The notes under the pieces: model-generated | What the model was told of the DNA's origin: nothing | Seen by the model: only the letters and a program-made list of their open reading frames with translations | Database searches by the model: none | Assembly: GCA_963576565.1 (NCBI GenBank) | Contig: OY755039.1 | Span: 27,480,602 to 27,544,601 of the forward strand | DNA length: 64,000 nucleotides | DNA from: Aspidapion aeneum | Lineage: Eukaryota > Arthropoda > Insecta > Coleoptera > Brentidae | Reading direction: 5' to 3' | Position numbers and translations under genes: made by a program | In this document: piece by piece, positions 1-9,985 of the stretch | Position numbering within the stretch: the first letter of the stretch is position 1 | Layout of the letters: each line of letters opens with the position of its first letter

Positions 1-1060
1 CTTATAACAAACTCTCCAGCGGACGTCCGTAAATGGCGGTGATTTAAAGAAATCATTAAAAAAAAATTGTTTTTCACACGTTTTATTCGATTTTCTTAAA
101 AACCAAGCTCTTTATCAAAAAATGTGTTGTATACTTTATTATAGAAAATAAAATTTTCTTCAAACGGTGTATATTAAAGTGAAAGTTATTTCATAGTTAC
201 CCCTCCAGTGGTGTCCTTAATTTAAAGTAATTATTTAGAATCACCAAATTAATCAATGCTTTTTTAGGTTTTATCCAATTTTCTTAAAAACTAAGCTTCT
301 TACGACAAAAAATCTTCCTAACTTTTCGGTGGATAATTTTTTTTCTTTTAGACGGTATGTCACAAAATGTGATAGAAAATATGGCTCTCCAGGGACCTCC
401 GTATATTAAGGTCACCCTCAAAAATTACCAAAAAACTATTACAAACGAAGGTCTATAGGATAGAGTAAATTAAAAAGTTTTTTTTTCCTTTTTTATTTAA
501 TTCTAGTTTCAATGAGATCGCGTCTCGCCTGAGACGTCCACCCAAGTTTGGATTTTTTTTTTCCTAAGAAACCTATTTTTCTTTAAAAATACATAAAATA
601 TGTAACCAAAATTGATTATATTGGTTATTTTTGAAATTTTATTTTTCGTATGCCCCTGGAAACTTTCGTGTGACATTAACCCCACATTATATTAAAACTT
701 TTAAAAAGAAATTATATTTTCTACAATAAAGTATACTACATATTTTCTAGTTTTTGAGAATATTTTATAAAACCTATAATAAACATGTTTTTTCGAAATA
801 ATTCAAATTTACGGACGCCACTAAAGAGCTACTTGCTTTTCCTAGCCTAATCGACCCATACTTCGTTGGAAATGGATTTCTGTTCTCCACAAAAAACTGT
901 TCTTTGTAATTTTCGATAAAAAGGTTAGTTTTCGAGAAGTAAACTAAATAAAAGTGAAAAAAAAAACAGGTTTTTGTAGGTTTGGAGGGGATTTTCTCCG
1001 TCCCTGTCGATATTTGGAGTTGGCAACAGGGATATTCGAATTCAGCAAGGTCGAACTGTT
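1..1060. repeat. diverged dispersed repeat with tandem and inverted units
   Basis: Three loosely similar units of about 190 bases start near 10, 196 and 379. Each opens with a CTCCAG(C/T/G)G-like block and continues into TTTTCTTAAAAAC(C/T)AAGCT. An inverted relative lies near 640-830, where CCCCTGGAAACTTTC and a TTTCTACAATAAAGTATACTAC block match the reverse complement of the first unit. The tail near 985-1060 (GATTTTCTCCGTCCCTG, then GGGATATTC and CAGCAAGGTCGAA) recurs at 49480-49545, and the whole 260-1060 stretch has a shorter direct relative at 48970-49545. A further weak copy lies near 61715-62300. No protein was recognised. Foldback-like or non-autonomous DNA transposon is the likely class, but the ends were not found. 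Confidence 0.55.
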
Positions 1061-1509
1061 CATCCTTCCCATCCTAAGCCTTCTGTTATTATTCGTGTGA
1101 CGAGAAGTACATCAATTAACCAGGCGAGGTACGTAGACTTGACACTTACGCCAAATCCTTACTATATCTATGCAGAAATTCAACCTAAAATTACATTCCA
1201 CGAGCTAATAAATTCCCTCTGCACTTCAGTTCCAACTCAAACTCTCTAAACTTAGTAATTCCGACTAGTTTTGGGTCAACCCCATTATGAAAGCATTACC
1301 AGGGCTAATGAATATAAATGCTGACTGGGAGACTCATGGCATGGAGTTTGAGGGAAACGTATTATTTATAGTAGGTGTTGTAGACCTTTATTTAGGCCTC
1401 TTCTCTAATTGGATAAAATGTTTCCCTCTAATAAACAGGTATTGCCATAATTGGAGGGTTTTTGAGGTTGTAGAGGGCAAAATTGCAAATAATATCACTA
1501 AAAAAAGGG
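1061..1509. other. unassigned stretch
   Basis: No gene or repeat boundary is recognised here. A 77-codon open frame at 1287-1520 has no recognisable domain and ends in AT-rich sequence, so I do not call it a gene. Confidence 0.3.
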
Positions 1510-4500
1510 TAACAACATAAATATACATATAGTTGAGTAGCTTATAGTCCAAAATCGTGTCCCGTGGGATAGTTGTAGAAGATTCTTTAAAGCTACCCTA
1601 GATCGATTGGTAATATATCACACAATTTCAGGCCACCGGGTGTTTGCCTCCAATCTGAGTGGGAGTGTTGTTTTTTGATGTTTTGCCCTTATAACTTTTG
1701 CTAAATTACTTTTACATAAAAACCATTCATACGTTTTTTGTCTGCAAGAGAACAACAATTCACAATTAACAATTATAAGCCAAAGTTTGTGAAAAAATGG
1801 AAAATGCCGTTATTTTAGATTTATGCGTCATAAATGTTCTTCTTCCCAAATTTAAGGCAAATACACGGTCCGTTAAGAAACCGGTTGTCTTGTAACTCGG
1901 TGTCATGGCGGCCGTGACGTCAAGGCTACGTCACAGTTTGTCTAGGTGCTTGCTATAAATGTATTAAAGACTAACTAAAAGAAATTTTATACGCCTGTTA
2001 TTATTTTGTGCTTCAGGTCAATAACCAAATGTAAACAATTTTTTAAAGCTGGATTTCGAGTTCCGTTAAAGTAAGTTATAATAAGTAGGGTTTCGTGTGA
2101 AGTAAGCAGTAAGAAATGGTTGATTTCTTAGTTCTTTCTGCTTACGTTTTACTGTAACTAAACCAAACAGTTAATTTTTCCTTGCAGCTTATGTCTTATT
2201 GCTTACTTTACGGAACCATGAATCCAGCTTAAAATTTATTTTTAAAAAAACATGTTATATCTGTCAGCAGAATGTGTACTCTATGAAAAAGTAGAGGAAG
2301 AAGTAAAGTTATTCTTACAGTTGTGAGATAAAAATTTACGGAAAAATGCAATTCAAATATATACAATTAGCGGCAAAAATTTTGATTCAAGTCAGTTTTT
2401 TGTGTTAACTAATACCTTAGAAAACTAAAAGAAACTGGTGAGTCTTTAAATATAATAAAAATTTTAAAAAACACAAATTTTCCTGTTTCGGTTGTTTTCT
2501 ACCCATACAATGTGGGTCATACAAGGTTACGAGGGGAGCTGGGACATAGACCTTGGGACGGTATGGGTTTTTTCTCTATACTGTATCTGATATCTGCAAA
2601 CGACACATAATTTTTTAAATAAATTTTTGATAGTTATCATCACAACCAGTATTATAGGGCAAGACAAAAATTATGAAATGAACTTTACACACAAATAAAA
2701 AATTACTAATAGTTTAAATGATGTACCTATTACACAGCATACCTACTTTTTCTTTAAAAACAAATTTAACTTTTAAATATTTTTAAAATTTCTTAAAAAT
2801 CGAGGTAAAAATAGTATTGTTGTTATTTTATCTTAAATATTTGACTTTGTTATTATTAAAAAAGAAAAAAGTTTAAATTGGCAAACTAGTAGAATTTTTG
2901 ACGATCTTTAATTTTCTTAAATCAAAAAACATAAAACCAATTTTAATTAAACACCCTGCATTTTATAATTTTTATTTGATTTATTTTCCTAAAGTTAAAA
3001 ATAACGAAGATATACAAAATTCAAAATTACGCTTAGACTTCTTTCTACCAATAAAAATTACAATACGTAATTTTGAATTTCAAAAATATCTTCGTTAATT
3101 TAAACTTTAAGCAAAAAAGTCAAAAGATATTAATTTTTGTTTAGAATTGAAGGGCCTATCAGAAAAAATATAAAATACAGGGTTAAATTAATTTTTTTAA
3201 ATATTTTTTTAAAAAACTCATTAAACTCCAAAAAGAGATGCTCAATTTTTACCTTAAAGAGCATCAAAAATTCTACTAGTTTGCCAATTTAAACTTTTTT
3301 CTATCTTTAATAATAAAAAAGTTAGTTAGCAATGGTGGACACTTAACTTGGAACACCCTGTATAGCACTCAAGCAGGAAGGAAGGAATATTAGCCTTGCG
3401 TTACAGTCAATGTATTTTTATTATGATTTTTCTTGAAAATGCGTTAAGAAGGGGGGATCAAAAATCCTGAATCTTGCGTTATGTAATTTATGAATGTTCC
3501 GTACTGCCACTGACTTTAAATCATTTCAATTTTCTTTGCCTTAATTTTTTTGATAAAATTTTTCAGAAAAAAAATTATAGATGCCCACGACAAGAATCAA
3601 TAATATGTTGCTAGTTTGCTTTAGTGTTCGGCGAAAAAAGTTTAATTAAATTGAACAAGAGTCGATTTAACTTGGAAAGGTTTTTATAATAGAGTTCTGA
3701 ATCTGATATTTATAAAACTATTGGAATTTTTATCATAAATTTTTAAATTATTAAATTTTTTAATAAATTTTAGTTTTTTCCGGCTTTTAAATAGATCTAT
3801 TTTTATTTTCTCATAATATAACGTATATGTCTCCCTTTATTGATCGTGGAGCAGGCAGACTACCGCGTCATAGGCTGCCGAGTTCTTATTGGCTGGGAGT
3901 TACCAGACAACCGGTTTCTTTGCGGACCGTAAGGCAAACAACGGGCGACTTAAAATTAAGTGATTCATCACCAATCGACCGAGGTAGTCTGAAACTTTGT
4001 TGATCAATTCTGAATTTTCATATTTTCATTAATATGAAAATAATTACAATATCTTCTTTTGTTCTTGAAATACGAAGCTTAGTAAAACGACAGGTAAATT
4101 GTTGTTATGTTGCAAACAAATTATAACCTACACAATTTTTCTGTAAAGTTAATGTGGCAAAAGTTACAAACAAAAGTTTGCCAATCTTGGATTTAAGATT
4201 GATTTAAGATATAAAGCTAATTACTTTACTTTCTTAATTGCTGTTCTATTGCAAACAAAAAACGTGTGAACAGTTTTTCTGTAAAACTAATTTTTTCTAC
4301 AAGTTATAAGTCAAAGTTTGTGAAAAAAACGAAAAAAGCCGTCATCTTGCATTTATAATGGCACACCTCCTACTCAAATTGGAGGCAAACTTCCGGTGAC
4401 CTTAAATTGTGTGATCTATTACCAGCGTACTTCAAAGAAAATATTTTACAACTATCCTACAATATACTATAAGGCCTCTACACTAATAGGTAAAGGTATA
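1510..4500. mobile_element. foldback-like element with long complex inverted arms
   Basis: The left arm (about 1510-1960) and right arm (about 3840-4500) are inverted relatives. Both carry a GACAACCGGTTTCTT block followed by CGGACCGT. They also share the blocks 'TGTGTGAT..ATTACCA' and 'CTCC..CTCA.ATTGGAGGCAAAC', and the phrase about a cell of AT-rich sequence ending in AAGCCAAAGTTTGTGAAAAAA. The arm units are the same family as the roughly 290-base tandem units at 52.6-53.9 kb, so the arms are themselves built from repeated units, as in foldback elements. The interior (1960-3840) has no recognised coding sequence and holds a separate hairpin MITE at 2841-3322. Boundaries are approximate. Confidence 0.5.
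2841..3322. mobile_element. hairpin MITE (about 480 bp, long TIRs)
   Basis: The two ends are inverted repeats of about 60 bases. The core AAATTGGCAAACTAGTAG reads at 2875-2892 and its complement at 3278-3295, and the flanking TTATTATTAAA blocks also pair. The middle pairs again: AACGAAGATAT followed by ATTCAAAATTACG near 3002-3032 is mirrored by CGTAATTTTGAAT and ATATCTTCGTT near 3066-3096. Nearly the whole unit can fold into one long hairpin. The 66-codon open frame inside it is a by-product of the palindrome. No transposase is present. Confidence 0.75.
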
Positions 4501-5085
4501 AAATCTTTGAATATAGTATCGTTTAGAAAAATCCGGTGAAATTCAAAATCCATGCATACCATTCTAATAAAGTTTGCGGACATTTTAAATGCAGAGGCAC
4601 GGCCATTTTCTTTCGCTGCGATTTGCATTTACACGATATCGTCGCGTCTCCGGCAATATATAATACCTACTTTCTAATATTCCTCTCGAGAAAATCTAGG
4701 ATTTTCGAACCTGAAGATTCCTTTCTATGAGTTTTACTACACTGATGGGAAAATGGACACACAGTGGACCAAGACAACCGTTTCTATAAGTTTTACGTTC
4801 AATAAAAATTAAAATCTTAGTTAGCATCAGATATGAGACTGATACAGTATTATTCGCTGTATCTCCAAAAAGTCCAAAGGTTCGGTTCGGCTATTGATAG
4901 AAAAAAAAACAGTAAGGAAGTAGAGAACATGGACTAATAGTAATCAAAAATAAAACTAAAGTTATAAAAATCAACGATGCAAGAATACCAACGACAAAAT
5001 AAATGACAGGTTTTAAATTCATGAGAAAAGTGTGTTGAATTCTATGGAAAATTAAGTCAAATCAACAGCCTGTATAGCCCAGTCA
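4501..5085. other. unassigned stretch
   Basis: No recognised coding region or repeat. Short open frames near 4536-4730 show no domain. Confidence 0.25.
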
Positions 5086-5089
5086 TTTT

Positions 5090-5995
5090 AGGAATTCACC
5101 TGGAAAAAAATAGGTGCAAGCTTGATTTTTGTATAATTATTCCTTCCCAAATGTTATAAAAATGAGTTTTCTGCTATTTTCTCGAAAACTAATAGTCAAA
5201 AAATACGCAAAATCATTCGATATATACTATAAAATTATGAAAAAGACCTAAATCAACATTTTAAAAAATATATAAAAAAAAAATTTCTCACTCTGTAGGT
5301 AACTTATTTTAAAATGTTAATACTTTATAATATTAAGCTTGATCCCCACTTGTACCAAACACCATTTACTAGAATTTTGTTTTTGTTTTCTTAAAGTTAA
5401 ACAACTTTAAGTAAAGGTTAGGAAATGGTTAATACCAGCCAGTGGCGGAGCTAGGATTTCCTGGGGGAGGGGCCAAAGTAGCAGCAAACATAAAAAAAAA
5501 AATTTGTGGTTTTTAATAGAAATTGAGATGTGAAATTTAGTAGCCAAAGAAATTAATAGCGCTGCAGGCGAAATTAAAAAAAAAATAAGTAGAATTTGTG
5601 ACAAATTTTAAATAAATGATGCTGCTAAACTGGGAGGGGGGGGCGGGCCACTCTGGCCCCCCTCTGGATCCGCCACTGATACCAGCCGGGCCACTAATGG
5701 AATTTTGAAACTTGAATTTTTTTACAATTAGGAACTGTACTCGAAAAAAAAGCGTAATATTAAAAATACTGAACTTCTGGTTAGAATCACTGTTAAAATA
5801 CGCGCAAATGCGCACACTTTTATTTTATTTGAAATTCCAGCTTAACAGATTTTAAAGTATTTTTACAAAAAATAGTCTTTGACTAAACTTAAATATGACA
5901 AAGGGGTTTAGGCAAAATAAATGGAACATAAGTGTGGTTTATTAAGGGTTGAAAATTATAAACAGAGGTACTTACATAATGTTTAAAAAGATATT
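5090..5995. repeat. partial copy of the 37-38.4 kb palindromic family
   Basis: The blocks at 5100-5230 (TCTCGAAAACTAATA, then ACGCAAAATCATTCG), 5330-5400 (AAGCTTGATCCCCACTTGTA, then GTTAAACAACTTTAAGTAA) and 5795-5990 (GCGCAAATGCGCACACTTTT, then AAATAAATGGAAC) follow the same order as the left arm of the large palindrome at 36985-38440. This copy lacks the matching second arm and is interrupted by a hAT MITE at 5440-5678. Confidence 0.65.
5440..5678. mobile_element. hAT-type MITE with perfect 8-bp target site duplication
   Basis: The ends are inverted repeats: CAGTGGCGGAGCTAGGA at the left and its imperfect complement, ending GGATCCGCCACTG, at the right. The octamer ATACCAGC occurs immediately before (5432-5439) and immediately after (5679-5686) the element. 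An 8-bp duplication and CAGTGGCGGA-type ends are established hAT traits. The paralogous family at 37.3 and 38.05 kb lacks this 239-bp unit at the corresponding point, which supports its being an insertion. The interior has runs of G and C just inside the ends and no coding capacity. Confidence 0.88.
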
Positions 5996-6255
5996 AATCA
6001 TAACAAAAACATTTCATGTAAAAAAAAGCCAAGTACGCGAAAATGGCATTCCGTAAAAAGAATTGAGATAAAAGTAAAGCCAAGTTCTCCAAAACAAATT
6101 TCAAAATGAAAGGTTCTTACTAGTTTGGAAATACTTTGCTATTACAGCCAAACTTCTTTATGTTCAATTTAGCACTGTGCCTAAGAGTCATTTACAGCCG
6201 TAATAGCCAAGTTTAGAAAAATATTTCCAAACTAGTAAGAACCTTTCATTTTGAA
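5996..6255. mobile_element. truncated copy of the 373-bp hairpin element
   Basis: The sequence matches 33537-33800: CATTTCATGTAAAAAAAAGCC, then TTCCGTAAAAAGAATTGAG, GCCAAGTTCTCC and GAAAGGTTCTTACTAGTTTG. The second arm begins near 6195 with AAACTAGTAAGAACCTTTCA but stops at 6254, so only the inner part of the palindrome is kept. The tandem array at 6255-7160 abuts it directly. Confidence 0.75.
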
Positions 6256-7160
6256 GAGGAGGAAGAGGTGTTTTAATTTTTTTTCCATGGTTTTATCGTA
6301 GTTCCTATCAGCCTTCCAAAGCTCAGCTCTCTAGCGTTTCTGAAAGTGCACAATGTTACTTTTACATAACTTTACATGTATAGGGGAGGGAAATAAATTA
6401 AAATTGTCGTGTTTTTAAATTTTGTCCTATAGTTTTATCATAGTTTCTAACAGTCTTCCAATGTTCAGCTCTCTAGCTTTTCTGGAAGTGGGTAATGTTA
6501 CTTTTACATAACTTTACATTTATAGGGGAAGAGAGTAAATGAAAATATTGGACTTTTTAAATTTTTCCCATGGTTTTATCACAATTTCTATCAGCATTCC
6601 AATGCTCAGCTTTCTAGCGTTTCTGGAAGTGGGCAATGTTAGTTTTATATAAATTTACATTTATAGGAGAGGGAAGTAAATTAAAATGTTGGTGATTTTA
6701 AATTTTTTCATATAGTTTTATCATATTGTCTTTAAAAAGTTCAGCTCTCTAGCGTTTCTGGGAGTGGGCAGTGTTACTTTTACATAACTTTACATTTATA
6801 GGGGAAGGAAGTAAATTATAATTTTGGGGTGTTTTTTTATAACTTTATCATAGTTACTATCGGTCTTCCAAAGCTCAGCTCTTTAGCATGTCTGGAAGTA
6901 ACCAATGCTACTTTTACTTAACTTTACATTTATAGGGGAGGGAAGTAAATTAGAATTTTGGGGTTTTTTAATTTTTTCCTATAGTTTTATCATAGTTCCT
7001 ATCAGTCTGCCAAAGCTTAACTCTCTAGCATTTCTGGAAATGGGCGATGCTACTTTTACATAACTTTAAATGTAAATTAAAATTTTTTCCAGGGGTTTGG
7101 TCATAATTTCTATCAGTCTGCCAAATTTCAGCTTCGTAGCATGTCTGGAAGTACAGTAGA
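6255..7160. repeat. tandem array, about 140-bp unit, 7 diverged copies
   Basis: Each unit holds TTTTATCATAGTT(C/T)CTATCAG, a CTCTCTAGCGTTTCTGGAAG block (near 6331, 6469, 6608, 6743, 6876, 7020 and 7131), TACTTTTACATAACTTTACA and TATAGGGGAGGGAAGTAAAT. Spacing is 110-145 bases. The same array with about five units lies on the opposite strand at 32790-33440, also next to the hairpin element. The arrangement (hairpin, array, then a shared tail to about 7370) therefore looks like one repeated structure rather than a local expansion. Confidence 0.8.
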
Positions 7161-7370
7161 ATATTGATGATCTATACATGAGTGAGTGAGTGAGTGGCAA
7201 TTTCGACGTTTTTTGAAATTTCGTAACTACTTTACTACTTTATGGAATTCCATGAAACTTAGAGGGGTTGTTAGCTCCATGGAGATCTGCGACTGTGCAA
7301 GATGTGAGATTCGTAGCTCATTCCGAAGTAGAGTTTTAAATAGGTCAAATATGGTTACGGCGCGCGAACT
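7161..7370. repeat. shared tail of the hairpin-plus-array element
   Basis: The sequence running from a GAGT microrepeat through CAATTTCGACGTTTTTTGAA and ACTACTTTACTACTTTATGG to AGGTCAAATATGG is found inverted at 32590-32800. It extends the repeated structure beyond the array. Confidence 0.65.
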
Positions 7371-7699
7371 TGTTTCATGATTTTTTGCCAATGCTGTTAA
7401 AAACCAGGCTCTATGTATATGGATAAATTATATTTTTTTAGATTTTTTTTTAATGATCAGAAAATCCAAAAAAACATTAAATTTGGCATTATCTTGCTGC
7501 AAAGTAAAATGTGGATGGCATGGAACGACATTATTATATCCCCACTATTTCCAGTGTAGCGCCGCACCAAGCTGTTATACTACTTATCTTAAAAAGGTCA
7601 ATGGCTATCAGCTACTAAATCTTATACCACTTTATTCCATAGCACCTATTGTGTGGTGGACATGACGCTGTCTGTCAAATTAAGGAACCGGTCTTTGTG
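7371..7699. other. unassigned stretch
   Basis: No recognised feature. A 70-codon open frame at 7453-7665 has no domain I can name. Confidence 0.25.
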
Positions 7700-7741
7700 T
7701 AGTAAAGTAAATGTGTAAAAAAAGCTGCAAAAAGGGTATAT

Positions 7742-8568
7742 TAGCTCACACATATACTATACTATAGTAGTGTGAGCTATGGTGATCCTAATTTTTTCGA
7801 GAAAAAAAAAGTTGCTCCGATTTCAAAAATTTTTGTATATCTTTGCGTTTCAGATGATTTTGAAACTTTTTTGTTGCGCCGTCTGTCTGTCTGTCTGTAT
7901 GTCTGTCTGTCTGTCTGTATGTCTGTATGTCTGTATGTCTGTATGTCTGTATGTCTGTATGTCTGTATGTCTGTATGTCTGTATGTCTGTATGTCTGTAT
8001 GTCTGTATGTCTGTCTGTAACGACCAACGCGCATAACTCAAAAACCGCTTGGCCGATTTTAATGAAATTTGGTACCTAGGCTGGGTCTTGGGGCGAGATG
8101 GTCCCATTTAAAAATGACCAAAATCCACCGAACACAAACCAAATAAAAGGGTGGGGGTATATTTTAAAAATTAGAGTTTATGTGAAAATATTGCGTGTGT
8201 GATATCAAACGAAAGGTAATTGAGTCTGCAGTAAAACAAAATACATTTTAATTTATTTAAAAAAAAGGATGGGGGTATATTTTAAAAATTAGAGTTTAAG
8301 TGAAAATATGGCGTGTGTGATATCAAACGAAAGGTAATTGAGTCCGGAGTTTAACAAAATACATTTTAGTTTTTGTTTTTTTAAGGGTGGGGGTAGATTT
8401 CAAAAATTTTAGTAAAAGTAAAAACATGGCTTGTGTGGTATCAAACAAAAGGTAATTTAGTCTGGAGTTGAGTAAAATATATTTCAGTTTTTAGTTATAT
8501 TAGCTCACACATACACTATAACTATAGTACCTAGTGTGAGCTTAGGGGCCCATATATTGGCAGAGTAT
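7742..8568 (+). mobile_element. HINE / Helentron-type non-autonomous element, copy 1
   Basis: The order is: a 5' hairpin (AGCTCACAC at 7743-7751 pairing with GTGTGAGCT at 7770-7778, with ACTATACTATAGT nested inside), a conserved AT-rich leader, a (TGTC)n tract at 7877-8018, a core with AACCGCTTGGCCGATTTTAA and TGAAATTTGGTACC, three roughly 115-bp minisatellite units (8146-8500), a 3' hairpin (AGCTCACAC to GTGTGAGCT, 8504-8542) and the end GGCAGAGTATT. Hairpins at both ends, an internal tetranucleotide tract and insertion at T^T are the published hallmarks of DINE-1/HINE elements, which are mobilised by Helentron Rep/helicase proteins. There is no coding capacity. The many Ser-Val-Cys-Leu or Asp-Arg-Gln-Thr open frames are translations of the microsatellite. 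Confidence 0.8.
7877..8018. repeat. microsatellite (TGTC/TGTA)n inside HINE copy 1
   Basis: The first part is plain TGTC. From about 7917 the tract takes an 8-base register, TCTGTATG repeated about twelve times, before returning to TGTC. This higher-order form is not seen in the other three copies. Confidence 0.95.
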
Positions 8569-9298
8569 TTTTTATATTTGGCATAGTAGATGGTCCCCGA
8601 TTTTTCGGCTTCTGAAACCAAGAGGTAACTGCCAAAGTTTGGGAAAAAAATTAATTTCCTGTTTTAGGCGAAATTATATTAATTTTGAAGGATTTACTTT
8701 AAGCGGGACCTACTCAAATTAAAACTATTAAAAAATTTGACACCTCAGTTCGAAACAAGATGGCGGCTATATTTCGAAAAATTATTTTTTCTTTGATATC
8801 TTCTTTAATTTTTGTGCAATATTGATTTTAAAGATGGCGGCGTAAAAAGCAAAGAGTTTTTTTTTGGAGGTTACCGAAGAAAACCAGACAAAACAAGACA
8901 TCTCGTTAAAAAAAAGACAGATTTTTTAAAAATTTCGAAAAAGTTGACATAGGTATGTCATGTAACGGGTGATTCACTATATTTTAGACAATAGCTATCT
9001 CCGTTAATATTGATCTGACAGTAACATTTAAATTAGCAAAGTTGAACGATTTTTCCTAAATCATTAAATACTTGCTAAAATTTTGACATATGACACTTTT
9101 TATAACTTTTTACAGTTTTAAATTAAGCAGGTCCCACTAAAAGTAAATCCAACAAAATTAATTTCATTTCACCGAAAACAGGAAATTATTTTTTTTTCTT
9201 AACTTGCCATCTTGGATTCTGAAGCCGAAAAATCAAGGATTATCAAATAAAAATTTAGCTTTGGGTGTTAAGTACCACCATGCCAAATATAAAAAATA

Positions 9299-9923
9299 AG
9301 TGAAACCTCTCATAAGCGGACACTCACGGTTCCGTCGATTTTGTCCGCTTATTGGAGGTGTCCGCTTATGGGAGGGAACTGCGTATTTGTAATATATATT
9401 TATTAACAATTTCCGCTGCTTGAGTTTCTCCGATATTAAATTTTTCAGCGATCTTTCGTGCTGATAGATGTTCCTTCTCCGAAACGTTAGCAACTTCCAT
9501 TTTTTCACGTAAACTAAGAAGTTTTTTACTAGGCACCAAGAGATTTATTACCACCCAATTGAACAATAAAAATAAAACACAGCAGTCACGCCCCCGTCGA
9601 ATAAAGTGTGTTGAAAATACGACAGAAATATTTAGTCTCCGCATTAAAACGGATAGAGATAATTCCCCGGCTGCAGAGTGCGTTGTTGCCAACATACTAC
9701 ATAATGTTTATGCCCATGTCCTGCAGCACTCCGTCACGTTGTTAGAGGTTCGCGTCCGGTTAAGGGAGGTTTCACAAATTTTTAATCAAAAAAAATTGTC
9801 CGCGTCCGGTTATTAGAGTGTCCGGTTATAGGAGTGAATTTTACATGTAAAGAAATAGTGAAAAGCTTGGTTCCAAAAAATTTGTCCGCTTAATAGAGGT
9901 GTCCGCAAGGAGAGGTTTCACTG
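9299..9923 (-). mobile_element. pogo/Tigger-like element, 625-bp deletion derivative
   Basis: Terminal inverted repeats read AGTGAAACCTCTC at the left and GAGAGGTTTCACTG at the right. Inside them are repeated TGTCCGCTTATNNGAGG-like motifs, close to the ends of Tigger elements. TA flanks both sides (9297-9298 and 9924-9925), the duplication expected of Tc1/mariner-pogo transposons; the left end seems to have lost its first C. The element is inserted in the right arm of the long-TIR element. Nearly all of the transposase gene is deleted, with only the N-terminal DNA-binding part left on the minus strand. Confidence 0.85.
9366..9560 (-). pseudogene. pogo/Tigger transposase fragment (CENP-B-type helix-turn-helix)
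   Basis: The frame reads LSLREKMEVANVSEKEH, then LSARKIAEKFNIGETQAAEI and VNK, before stopping. This matches the start of pogo/Tigger transposases, where an LSLxEK..VI helix and a second RKIAEKFGIGKTQ helix bind the element ends. The usual protein has over 400 residues with a DDE domain; here fewer than 70 recognisable residues remain and the catalytic part is absent. It lies wholly within the 625-bp derivative. Confidence 0.7.
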
Positions 9924-9985
9924 TATACCCTTTTTGCAGCTGTTTCTTAAAATACCCTACAAATTTACTCAACTATTCCATTAAA

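Larger units (their letters stand above)
7700..9985. mobile_element. long-TIR DNA transposon relic, interrupted by a HINE and a Tigger-like element
   Basis: The left arm (7700-7741 continuing at 8569-8725) and right arm (9117-9298 continuing at 9924-9985) are inverted repeats. AGCTGCAAAAAGGGTATA at 7724-7741 is mirrored by TATACCCTTTTTGCAGCT at 9924-9941. The block TTATATTTGGCAT..TAG through TTCGGCTTC(T/A)GAA, AATTTCCTGTTTT and GGGACCT(A/G)CT is mirrored at 9117-9298. Removing both insertions gives arms of over 200 bases. A third partial copy of one arm lies at 35560-35705. The centre (8725-9117) shows no transposase. The superfamily is undetermined. Confidence 0.7.

Noticed and set aside
2898..3098. 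66-codon open frame
   Set aside because: It lies wholly inside a hairpin MITE whose two halves mirror each other.
7772..8107. Five overlapping frames through the HINE copy 1 microsatellite
   Set aside because: Same artefact; the leader and core around them are conserved as DNA in all four copies, with indels that break the frames.
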